Of a stretch of 40,843 nucleotides of DNA, positions 31,660-40,843 are shown in pieces. The stretch is from Priapulus caudatus (Eukaryota; Priapulida; Priapulimorpha; Priapulimorphida; Priapulidae): contig NW_014577731.1 in assembly GCF_000485595.1 (NCBI RefSeq), positions 130,367-171,209 on the forward strand, given 5' to 3'. Made by a program: the position numbers and the translations under genes. Below the pieces are notes generated by a model. The model was not told the DNA's origin. It worked only from the letters and a program-made list of their open reading frames with translations, and ran no database searches. Numbering within the stretch: position 1 is the stretch's first letter; the number at the start of each line of letters is the position of its first letter.

Positions 31660-33930
31660 GCTCGCGTCATCGTAGGTGGTAGCTCTTATACCTCCTCCAA
31701 CCTTCATCCTCCTTCCTCCACCACTCTCTATACCTCCTCCCCACTACCTCTGTACCTTACGTCTCTCTCCTCCGTCACACCATCCTTGCTAACATTCGCA
31801 TATATCTCCCCCTCTTTTCCATCCTCCGTTCCCTCGTCATCCTCCTCGTTCTACCCTTCCCCTATCTCCCCCTCATACTATACCTTATGCTTCTTTTCTC
31901 CGTATCTACAACCGACTTCTCATCCTCCCTTTCCTCTTTATCTACTACGAACCTGCTCTCCTCTCCCTTCATCTACATACCCTCCTCTCCCTTCTCCGTT
32001 ACCTCCTTCTTTTTCCTCTACATCTCCTCGTATTTCTCCGCTTTCTCCTCCTTCTCCTTCGGCTCTTCCTCTCACTTTCTCTTCTTCCTCCTCTACCTCT
32101 TCTCTTCATCCTTCTACCCGTCACATCTACCTTCCTCCTCTCCCCTCTCTCTCTATCTCTTTCTCTCTCTTTCTAAAGAACTATCTCCCACTCCTCAGCC
32201 TCCCTTCCTGCTCCTGCTCTTCCTGCTCCTCTTCTCCTCTCCTCATCTACCCCTCTCTCTACTTTACGTCCTCCCTCCTTTATCGTGTACTCCTTCTCCA
32301 CCCTCCCCTTCCTCCTCCGCCTCCCCATCCCATTCCCCTCCCCCTCTAGCCTTCAAATCCACCCCATCGCCGGTCCCCTCTCCTTTATCTCCTGCTCCTC
32401 CTACTCCTGCTGCTCCTCTTTCTCTACCAACTCATCCTCCTCTACTTCCTCCTTTTCTCCCCTTCACATCTATCTCTCCTCTCCCCTCATTTACCCCTCT
32501 TCATTCTCCCCTTCCTCTCCCCCTTCCCCTCCTCCGCCTTCTTCCCGTCCCCTTCTTCCTCATCTACTGACTCTCCTCCCCTCCTACCCTTCACATATAC
32601 CCCCTCTCTCTCCTCCTAAAGATGAGAACCTAAAGAACCTTCTCCCACTTCTCCACCTCTTCGGCCTGCTCCTCCTTTCCTCGCCTCGCCTACTTCCCTC
32701 CTCTCTCCTTTACTTCCTCCCTCCTCTACCATGTACCTTCTTCTCTACCCTCTCTCTACCCCGCCCCCTGCTCCTCCTTCTTCCCTCATCTGCCTCTCCT
32801 TCTTCCCTCCTCTGCCTCTCCTTCTTTACCTCTTGCTTCTGGTACTCCAGCCGCTCCTCCTGCTCTACCAACTCACCTTCCTCTACTTCTTCCGCTTCTA
32901 CCCATTATATATACCTCTCCTCTTCTTTCATCCTTTACGTATCCCCTCCTCCTCTTCTTCCTCCTCCTCCTTCTTCTCCTCGTCCTCATGCTCCTCCTCT
33001 TCTTACTCCACCTTATCCTCCTCTTCTGCCTTCTGCTCGTCCTTCACCTCTTCCCACGCTTGTCTTTTACTTTCCTCCTCATCCTCCGCCTCCCACTCTT
33101 CTCATCCTCCTCCTCTACTATCTCTCCTCCTCCTCTCCTACCCTTCACATCCAACACCTTCTCTCTTTTCGGCATTACCTCCTCCTGCACCTTCTCATCC
33201 TCCCTCCCTCCCTTCCTCCCCTCTGTCCTCCCTTCTCTTAATATAACCTATGCCTCTCTCCTTCTTTATCCCTATCGCATCATTATCTTTGTCTGCACAA
33301 CCACTCTTTATCTGATACGTATCTCTTTCACCTTTTGCCCTTTCCCCTCTCTTCTTCACCCCACCTCTTTCTCCACCGCCCTCCACTTCTTCCTCCACCG
33401 CTCCCACTCTTCCTTCCACCTTCTCTTCATCTACCCCTCTCATTCTTCTCCTAAAGAATAATCTACCAATCTTCCTCCTCCTCCGCATTCTCCTCTACCT
33501 CTTCCCTCTTCTACCTTGATCCGTTCTCCTCCTGTACGGCTACTCTCTTCCTACTATACCTTATGTCTCTCTCCTCCTCATTCACTACCACTTTATCATT
33601 CACTTTCTCTACCTCCTCCTCTTTCCTTCCCTCCTCCTGCTCCTCCTCTACCACCTTGCTCCTCCTATTATACCTTATGCCTCTCTCCTCCTCGTCTACT
33701 CCCACGTCATTCTTCTCTTTCTCTATCTCTTCCTTTCTCCTTTACATCCTCCCATCATCTCTTCTTTCATTTACCACGTTCCTCCTACCCCTCCTCTTCC
33801 TCTTCCTCCTCCTCCTCCTCCATCGTCTTCGACTCCTCCCCACTTTCTCCTCTGCTACTTTCATCTACCCCCTTTCTCCTCCTAATGAACCATCTCCCCC
33901 TCCTCCTCCTTTAGTCCCTCCCTCCTCCTC
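31660..33930 (+). repeat. 2.3-kb polypyrimidine tract (diverged CT minisatellite)
   Basis: Almost uninterrupted C/T sequence on the + strand. The unit TATACCTTATGCCTCTCTCC recurs with variation (for example near 31880, 33250, 33560 and 33675), so this is a diverged tandem array, not random. Long reading frames in it are serine/proline/leucine low-complexity artefacts. It begins about 0.8 kb upstream of the PELP1 start codon, where the PELP1 strand is polypurine. Confidence 0.85.
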
Positions 33931-34456
33931 TACATCCTCTCCTATGCATGTATACATAGTATTGCCTTTATGATATGGTTACACAAAGGTTTATGTGTAA
34001 CATTAATAGTTTTACTGTAGTGTTTTAGTTTGATAACAATGTTGATACCATGGCCGCAGCTAGCAGCGGCGTTGGGAGGGCGCAGAAAGAACAGTTGTCC
34101 CCAGAGAAATGTAGATTCATTATATGGTCAATAGCTGTCACCTTCCCAGGATACACAACACACGTGGCTTTGCCCCACCCCAGCCAAAATGGGTTAGCTA
34201 CGCTGAATTATTCGCATGATTTAGCTATTGAGAGGCACCTTGAAGTTGAATGTTTAGTGATGACTCTCGTGCGGCGTGGGTTAGGTTAGGTCATGACGAT
34301 AGCTGTTGTTAGCAAGCAGTTAACGCACATATGCTGCTATTATGAGACATTATTATGATACATTCTTTATATATAGTAATAATACAGTTCGTTATTCTGT
34401 GGTAATAATAATGTGTCGACGTTGTGGGGACGGCGTGCGGCCATCGTACCTGTTGT
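33931..34456. other. Intergenic, no supported gene
   Basis: A 79-codon + frame at 34050 starts in a GCC-rich context (ACCATGGCC) but has no family resemblance and no clear donor. Nothing else was recognised. Confidence 0.35.
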
Positions 34457-34556
34457 CTGTCTGTCTGTCCGTCTGTCTATCTCTCTGTCCGTCTGTGTGT
34501 ATGTCTGTCTAACTATCCCTCACTCTTTCTTTCTTTCTCCGTTTGTGTGTGTGTGT

Positions 34557-34595
<39 letters not shown>
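34457..34595. repeat. TCTG/TG/CT microsatellites
   Basis: Runs of (TCTG)n, then (GT)n at about 34543-34560 and (CT)n to 34595. Simple-sequence DNA. Confidence 0.95.
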
Positions 34596-34598
<3 letters not shown>

Positions 34599-34810
34599 CT
34601 TTCTTACAAGCCTTAATTGGCGACGTAGAAACCATGTGTTATATTCAAATACGAATTTGTACGCGCTATCCACCAAGATCGAAAGGCAACTGGATGCGTG
34701 GATGTGGCGATTTAAACGGGGGATTAAATGTATTGTTTTTCCTGTGAATCGGGTAGTTGATGTGTTTGATAGCGTACGTGCTCGTGTTGTTGTCTTTATC
34801 AACATCTTAT

Positions 34811-34850
34811 CAAGAGCGGATAATACCTTATTGTGTATTATTAGCTCTTG
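34811..34850. mobile_element. 40-bp CAAGAGC palindrome with 7-bp target duplication (copy 4)
   Basis: The 16-base arms differ at two positions (CAAGAGCGGATAATAC against CAAGAGCTAATAATAC) around an 8-base loop. ATCTTAT is present on both sides, at 34804-34810 and 34851-34857. It belongs with the 36338 copy to a TAATA subtype. Confidence 0.85.
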
Positions 34851-34857
34851 ATCTTAT

Positions 34858-36150
34858 TCATCTCAGTTGCACATGGTTGAATTTCAAAATGTTTTATACC
34901 TTCCATCTCCAACATTGTATGCATTACAATAGCGTCAAATATAAATGCCCAGCATTAAATTATTTCATTTTCAATTTGGAATCTTGCTTGGACTTGTAAA
35001 GAGCTTGGAGTATGAAATATCGAGGTTACGCAATGTGGGCGAGCAATAGATATTTAGATTACACACATTCCATGAAAGATTATAACACTAGTAATGTTAG
35101 TTACACTTGTTTACTATAACTGTTTTATTTCAATATTCTCGACGCGTGATTTTTGTTCTAACTATTGATACAAGCTTTCGGAAAATATTCGACATAGCTA
35201 GCTTATACAACAGAAAGTAGTTAGCTACACATGCACTGTCTATACACACTAACAACCCCGGTCTCTCGCTCTTCAACTCCTGTCTCTATCTCCAACTCGA
35301 TCCTCTCTCCGTATTATTATAAGTGATATCGGAAAGTCCAGCTGTGTTACATAGGTCATAGAAAAAGGGGGTACAAAATGGCCGAGGCGTGCTTAGGAAA
35401 ATACACGATTAATGTAAACACTCGTGCGTTTTTAGTTTTTGCATTAACACAAACATTACAAAATATCCCAAATGACCACAATCATATTCGTAAATGTTTC
35501 TGTAAACAGAAACGCACCTGTAAATTGAAGTATGATGCTAGTGAAGAGAATTATAGATCAAAAACCTAAACTAGTTCTATCCTAACTATGTTATATACAG
35601 GCAAGTTATACCCCCTCTTATCTGATCTCAATATGGCGGCGGGGACTTTCCGATATGGGCTTATTGGTATCGACCTTGTAGCCGCAGCTAGCATCCCGGC
35701 GATACGCTACATTATACCATTGTTACCGGCGATAATGATATAAATATCTATAAATATATAAATAATAATATAAATATATAATATATATATAATGATATAA
35801 GCTTCATCGTAAACACAGATCCATAGCCCATAGCAATGTTACTAAAATTTTGAATTCGTGGTTTCGCTACGTCGTGGTATAGACCAAACAGTTTCAACAG
35901 CCGTGACTCCAAAGTGACGAGTGACGTAAGTAAACCCCCCTTGCGGGCATATAATATACGGAGCTGCTTTAGCTCGTACGTCACGATTGTGCACTGGACA
36001 CTTAAATACGCCCTCTCTCGGGACTGTCCCTATATGGGCTCGAATTCTTACATATACATCGTTATTATAGCGTACTATGGTGAGTTTGTATATACCGAGG
36101 TATGCATCTGATGTCTAGATGTCATACAAATGCCGGCGAGGCCTCTCGTG
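34858..36150. other. Intergenic, no supported gene
   Basis: Contains ATGGCC- and ATGGCGGC-type starts at 35378 and 35633 and short frames without splice partners. An AT-dinucleotide run lies at about 35740-35795. I see no gene I can defend. Confidence 0.35.
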
Positions 36151-36158
36151 AGCGCGCG

Positions 36159-36162
<4 letters not shown>

Positions 36163-36256
<94 letters not shown>

Positions 36257-36294
36257 TGCGTGCTGCGCGCGTGTGTGTGTGTGTGTGTGTGTGT
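36163..36294. repeat. (GT)n microsatellite with CGTG core
   Basis: About 130 bases of GT repeats, interrupted by a (TGCG)n block at 36238-36263. Simple-sequence DNA. Confidence 0.97.
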
Positions 36295-36337
36295 GGTATT
36301 TCATGTCGTTTTCACTGTAAGGTATGTACATATATAT

Positions 36338-36380
36338 CAAGAGCTAATAAATACCTATAATAATTATTTATTAGCTCTTG
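36338..36380. mobile_element. 43-bp CAAGAGC palindrome (copy 5)
   Basis: A perfect 16-bp stem (CAAGAGCTAATAAATA) surrounds an 11-base loop. The flanks are (AT)n on both sides, so a 6- or 8-bp duplication is equally possible and the length cannot be fixed. Confidence 0.75.
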
Positions 36381-36626
36381 ATATATATATAATCCTCAAT
36401 ATCAACATCAAAACATCGAAAATTGTTTAGGCCTACTTATAATGAAATATCAAGCTTAAACTGAATCTACGGATATATGCACACATAATTACAATACATG
36501 GTGTTAATTTCTGAATACAAACATTCCGGATAAACACTATTTTTATATAATACTATACACATATACATATATCTATATTAAGTCACGAATCTATCTATGC
36601 TTTTAGAGTGAACAAAATAGTACGAT

Positions 36627-36655
36627 CAAGAGCTAACATGCAATACCTATATAAT
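36627..36655. mobile_element. Truncated CAAGAGC element (left part only)
   Basis: CAAGAGCTAAC...AATACCTATA resembles the left half and loop of the 36338 copy. It then stops at CAGTGGCG, which resembles a transposon end. The right arm is not found nearby. Confidence 0.4.
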
Positions 36656-36717
36656 CAGTGGCGCGTATCAGGATCTATAACCGTGGGGGGGGGCGAGAGC
36701 AACTGCGCAAAATAGTG

Positions 36718-36835
36718 GATGACTTAATATTTAAAATAATTTTTATGACTTAATATTTTAAATAATTTTTATGACTTAATATTTAAATAATTTTTATGAC
36801 TTAATTTAAACTAAGTTTATGACTTATATATTTTA
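36718..36835. repeat. Short tandem array (unit about 28 bp)
   Basis: Four to five units of TTTTTATGACTTAATATTTAAA, progressively diverged rightwards. Confidence 0.85.
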
Positions 36836-38571
36836 AATGTTCTCGACTCCCTTTCCACACCCTACGCTTCCCCACCTCTCAGCTCTGTATAATCTTGTTT
36901 AAGGCGCATGCCTCCGAAGATAAATTATGCAATCTGTCAGTGCGCCGATCCTTTGATTCCAATGAGAGTGAAAAAACAGGCCGGGGGGTATGTGCCTCCC
37001 CCAGAAAATTGTGAAATGTACAGATTGCAGAGATGTATTTAGACGCCACTTTGAGTACCATATCACACCCAGAGTTACGCTCATCACGATTCGCCCTGTC
37101 CTTCAAAAAATTTGCCGAGCGTTGTTGAGCGTGGTTGAGAGCGTGGCCTAAATTGGCCCCAGGCCGGGCCCAGCGCCAATATCTACGGATCTAATTACGT
37201 CCAATACTACGATCTAAGTGCGTCTTACTCCTTTCTCATTGCGCCCCTCAAACAAGCCTTTCACCACGCTAAAACAACACACACGCCCGCATCACGCTTG
37301 CCACTGCGCGGCACGCCGTCTTTAATTGCGACCAATCAGATCGGTGCGGTTCGAAACGACGCTTGCACTGCCCTTAGCAACGCTCACCGCGCCTCCAAGC
37401 TGCGCGCAACACGCCACCGACTTAGCGCTCGGCAACGATCATATAAATACCGCGTCCAGTTCTATACTATCATCATTCATTCTGCCGTGTTTCAAGATTA
37501 ACATCAAGATAATTTAAGGATCAACATTTATCAACTTAAATCAAGATTAAATCTCAGTATTATTCTACGGCACACAAACTATGCCGCCAAAAGACAAGCG
37601 GGAAGAGCCAGCCCAAGATCTTTTTGTCTCTTATTTCTCCCTCGTTCCTGCCTTTCAGCATGCATAGGGCTTTGCAATCAATAGTTCGAGTTGTTCTTCT
37701 ACGAGAAACATGGTCATGGAAGTAGTGTTGCCTCATTCATAGTGGACACTGAACTGGTGCGGGTGCCAGGGTAGCACCCCAAATTATACCCCAAGTTCTG
37801 CAGGACGTATCTGAGTAACACGTAATGCGAAAGCCAACAACGCGTATCTGAGCGTTGGGCGTAGTACAATCGTTAGTACGAACGGGTCGAGCTGCTAGAG
37901 ACGCACCATGATCATAGCGTGAGAGCGTCGTCAGTCTCGCAGAGACATCTCCATGACATAGTACAGCGCTGATGAAAAACGTTTTAATTGACATCGTGCT
38001 GCAGAAACCGGGAGGCGACAATTTTCACGACACGCCGGACACGCTTGCGCATACGACATTTAAGTCGTACTACGCCCGATTACGTGGTACGTACGCCTTC
38101 CACGTCTCTAATGACGCCACCGCACTGCCGCTTGTATTTCCGCCCACGCTCGCACCACGATTATTTTTGAAACATGTTCAAAGTTTGGCCACCTCTCCAC
38201 TCCTCATGCTGACGCCCACCGCCGCTTCGCATCACCATCGCAGTTACGTCTATATACGTCCACACTCTTTCTACACGTTTTCACCACGCTCTTAGAGCGT
38301 AACTGTACGAGCGTACCGTGAGATCGGCGGCCCTGGGGATTGAGCGTATTAGTATAGAACAATTACTTTCTTTTTTTTTCTTTTTCTTTTTTTCACTTTC
38401 GCGCATCAACAAGGGGTGGCCATGGCCCCCTTTGCCTCTCCCCCCTAACTACGCCACTGGACAAGGTGATATCAGCGCTTGTTACAATACATAGTGATTA
38501 TTCCTCAGTAAACATTGAAGATAAACATCATTATTATAAAGCATTATATATATATATAATCACACACAAAC
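36836..38571. other. Repeat-like DNA, no supported gene
   Basis: Contains a G/C-run motif near 36975, a 28-codon frame from 37580 (MPPKDKREEP...) and, at 38410-38460, a CCCCCTAACTACGCCACTGG end that resembles the inverse of CAGTGGCG at 36656. This may be an old transposon of about 1.8 kb, but no target duplication or transposase was found. Confidence 0.3.
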
Positions 38572-38599
38572 GTGTGTCTCTCCGTCTCTCTGTCTCTCT

Positions 38600-38652
<53 letters not shown>

Positions 38653-38790
38653 CTCTCTCTCTCTCTCCTCTCTCTCGCGTCTATCTATCTCTCTCTCTCT
38701 CCTCTCCTCTCTCCTCTCATCTCTCTACTCTCGCCTATCTCTTCTCTTCTCTCTCTCTCTCTCTCTCTCTCCTCTCGCTCTCTCTCCACA
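38572..38790. repeat. (CT)n microsatellite, interrupted
   Basis: About 220 bases of CT repeats with CCT and GTCTAT interruptions. It adds to the strong pyrimidine bias seen at 31.7-33.9 kb. Confidence 0.97.
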
Positions 38791-38918
38791 TCTTCTTGCA
38801 TCACTGTCCCGTCGCGTGATAGGTGGCTTGCTATCCCTTGTGAGCCAATTCTTAAAAGAATAAATCGTGCTACAATGTAAGCCAACTAAAGTACCCACGT
38901 AGATCATACATAATATTA

Positions 38919-38959
38919 TATATATATATAGTATATATATATATATATATATATATATT
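38919..38959. repeat. (TA)n microsatellite
   Basis: Simple alternating TA run. Confidence 0.95.
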
Positions 38960-39062
38960 AATACTCTCCGTGGTTAATTCATTAGTTGTAAAAATTTTCT
39001 AATATAAATATGTGCAACGTTGAAATTCTGCACTCTACTTTGCTAATACAATTTATACCTAC

Positions 39063-39152
39063 CTCCACTTCAATGCTTTCTAGTTCAACAGTCACCTTCT
39101 CTTCAGCTGGAGCATGCGAGATCAGGAGTCTCCCATGCGAGGCAACGCCAAT
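39063..39152 (-). CDS. Isolated 30-codon exon of an unidentified gene
   Basis: On the - strand, a strong acceptor (TTTCTTTTGGAACAG) and a consensus donor (GTGGAG|GTAGGT) bracket a 90-base, stop-free segment, phase 0 at both ends. It encodes IGVASHGRLLISHAP, then AEEKVTVELESIEVE. Amphipathic composition and clean boundaries look like a real exon. I could not place its family. No phase-compatible partner exon was found in the window: a 35-base candidate at about 39242-39276 has the wrong phase to join it. Its neighbours may lie beyond the window's right end or inside the repeat-dense DNA around it. Confidence 0.4.
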
Positions 39153-39504
39153 CTGTTCCAAAAGAAAGCACGCCAGCCGTGTGAACACATAATCATATTA
39201 CGCACACGCACAGATACGCAAGCACACAACAGACCACGCACCTTCTACACTGGCAGCGGGATCAAGTTCGGTCCTACTGTGCTCATGTTAAAAATATATC
39301 TAATACATATTTGTGAATGTATATCTGTTTGTTAGTTTGTTCTCAATGCAAATCAATATGGAACACTCTAAAAATGTCCAAGGACGGTCAGTAGGGGTAA
39401 CTTTTGATGCTGAATCTCATGGGCACATTGGATTATATATACACTTTAACACGTTGTTGTAATGTGAGCGTGGTTCGGGTGGGCGTAATTGAACCCGCTG
39501 CTAG

Positions 39505-39960
39505 CGACACACACGCGCGCGCGCACATGCACACACACGCACATGCACGCACACGCACATGCACGCACACGCACACACTGGATACATACTCAGCCGGGTC
39601 TGCCTAGATCGACTGCGTTGTTACATATATTTGTAGTCAATACATACGCACACACGCACGCACGCACGCACACACACACTTTCTCTCACACAGGCACGCG
39701 CACGCACGCAGGCACACGCACTCTCTATATCTCACACATACACGCACGCACGCGCGCACGACCACGCACGCACACCGCACGCCACAAGCACACACACGCC
39801 ACGCACACGCACCACGCACACGCACACGCACACGCACGACGCACACGCACAAGCACACGCATCACCACCGCGCAACACGCGGGCGCCGGCCACACGCCCA
39901 CTCACACTCCACGCACACACGCGCGCCGCAGCACGCGCGCACACACACACACACACACAA
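39505..39960. repeat. (CA)n/(CACG)n microsatellite field
   Basis: About 450 bases of CA, CACG and ACGC units, with one 80-base unique island at about 39580-39640. No coding meaning. Confidence 0.95.
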
Positions 39961-40284
39961 GCATCACCCAGGGGCTAACGTATCACAGTCCGCACCACCC
40001 ACACACGACCACAGGCACAACACACTGCAGTGCAATGCCTACTATGCGCTAGCAACTGGTCGGCCTCTGTGCCCGTAGCAAATGCATGCAGCCTTCACAC
40101 GTCTACGGATGGCAATTTACTTCTAACCATAATGCATAAACATAAACTATATAATTACTATAACACAAGCTAACCGCGCAACCTCATATAGTAACTATTT
40201 GAGGTGTCATACCGATACTGAGTCATTTAGATGTAATTGAAATAACGAACGAATATAGTGCGTGTGGGTGCGCGCGCCAGATGT

Positions 40285-40440
40285 GTTGTGTGTGTGTGTG
40301 TGTGTTGTGTGTGTGTGGTGTGTGTGTAGTGTGTGTGTGTTGGTGTGTCTGTGTGTGTGTGTGTTGCGTGGCTGTGGTGTGTGTGTGTGTGTGTGTGTGT
40401 GTGTAGGTGTGTGTGTGTGTGTACGTGCGTGCGCGGCGTG
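40285..40440. repeat. (TG)n microsatellite
   Basis: TG repeats with GTG/TTG interruptions, about 155 bases, in the opposite orientation to the CA field at 39505-39960. The two could pair as a large inverted structure. Confidence 0.95.
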
Positions 40441-40454
40441 CGCGCGCGCGGCAC

Positions 40455-40843
40455 GTTCTATATGTTCGTTGTACGTTTCTCGTTCTAAACTTTCCGCTGT
40501 TGCGTTGCACGTTGCCAGCGTTCATCGTGTTATTTTCTCGCCGTTCTATATTGTTTCGCTGTTACGATGTAGATCACATTGTTCGAGTTCCCCTTCTAAA
40601 TTGTTCGTGCATGTTGCACCTCTACGCTGTTTCCCTGCACGTTGCACGTTCAGCGTTTGTTCGTTGTTCCTTCGCGTTCATATGTTCATTGTACGATGTA
40701 AATCGCTAAATAGTTTGTTTCCGTTCTACATTGTTCGCTGTACGTTGCACGTTCTATATTGTTCGTGCAACCTTGCACGTTCGGCGTTGTCGTGTTCCTT
40801 TCCTCGTTCTATCTTTGTTCGTTCGTACGTGTACATCCAACCA
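40455..40843. repeat. Diverged minisatellite (GTTCTATATTGTTCG-type units), runs off the window
   Basis: Units resembling CGTTCTATATTGTTCGCTG followed by TACGTTGCACGTT recur with variation to the window end, at roughly 60-100-base spacing. It is rich in CGTT and GCACGTT words. It continues beyond 40843. Confidence 0.7.

Noticed and set aside
31651-33914. Several long frames (up to 318 codons) of Ser/Pro/Leu-rich protein
   Set aside because: All arise from the polypyrimidine tract: frames are open in more than one phase, with no start context or conservation signal.
34050-34289. 79-codon + frame starting MAAASSGVGRAQ
   Set aside because: Good start context but no recognised family or convincing donor, and the frame ends without conserved features. 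Not enough to call a gene.
36102-36430. Cys/Val-rich frames
   Set aside because: Translation of a GT microsatellite.
36656-38459. Possible 1.8-kb transposon with CAGTGGCG/CGCCACTG ends
   Set aside because: Only about 8 terminal bases pair, the flanking octamers differ and no transposase is visible. The two ends may belong to separate repeat fragments.
39489-40052. 187-codon His/Thr/Arg-rich frame
   Set aside because: Translation of CA/CACG microsatellite DNA.
1-40843. CRISPR arrays, operons, phage or bacterial features
   Set aside because: The window has introns, poly(A)-type signals and animal gene families. Regular spaced repeats are simple satellites, not CRISPR.

Overview
This is a eukaryotic nuclear window, almost certainly from an invertebrate animal. 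Both recognisable genes are intron-rich, with GT..AG splice sites and many short exons. The gene set (an intron-split PELP1 homologue and an animal-type MsrB), interstitial TTAGGG/CCCTAA arrays and a dense load of small non-autonomous DNA transposons all fit. A sponge or another early-branching marine invertebrate is my best guess from the style of the repeats, but nothing here proves the lineage.

Two genes can be rebuilt exon by exon in continuous reading frame, and they converge. (1) A methionine-(R)-sulfoxide reductase B gene lies on the + strand (7619-10013; 4 coding exons, 206 aa). It has both zinc-binding CxxC pairs, the GWPSF motif and a cysteine (not selenocysteine) at the catalytic site. 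(2) A PELP1/RIX1-type gene lies on the - strand (30870 down to 15077; 16 coding exons, 824 aa). It encodes the scaffold of the rixosome/5FMC ribosome-biogenesis complex and carries two SUMO-interaction-like motifs in its tail. All splice phases agree across both models. About 5 kb of repeat-rich DNA separates their 3' ends.

Layout: 1-5.7 kb holds several inverted-repeat elements, including a 1-kb element with a telomere-like core, and diverged tandem repeats. 5.7-10 kb is the MSRB promoter region and gene. 10-15 kb is convergent intergenic DNA with a large foldback repeat, a mobile-element copy with a 9-bp target duplication and two tiny hairpin insertions. 15-31 kb is PELP1, whose introns hold at least seven transposon-like insertions and a perfect 68-bp palindrome. 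31-34 kb is an AT-dinucleotide field and then a 2.3-kb pyrimidine tract upstream of PELP1. 34-40.8 kb is mostly microsatellite and minisatellite DNA, with one plausible isolated exon of an unidentified gene at 39.1 kb.

The most unusual discovery is a family of 33-43-bp palindromes with termini CAAGAGC...GCTCTTG. Four of the five full copies are flanked by exact 7-bp direct repeats that differ at every site (GTATGTT, ATGCTAT, ATATTAT, ATCTTAT). That is the signature of transposition by an element far smaller than ordinary MITEs. A second family (183 and 198 bp) has exact 9-bp target duplications at both copies.
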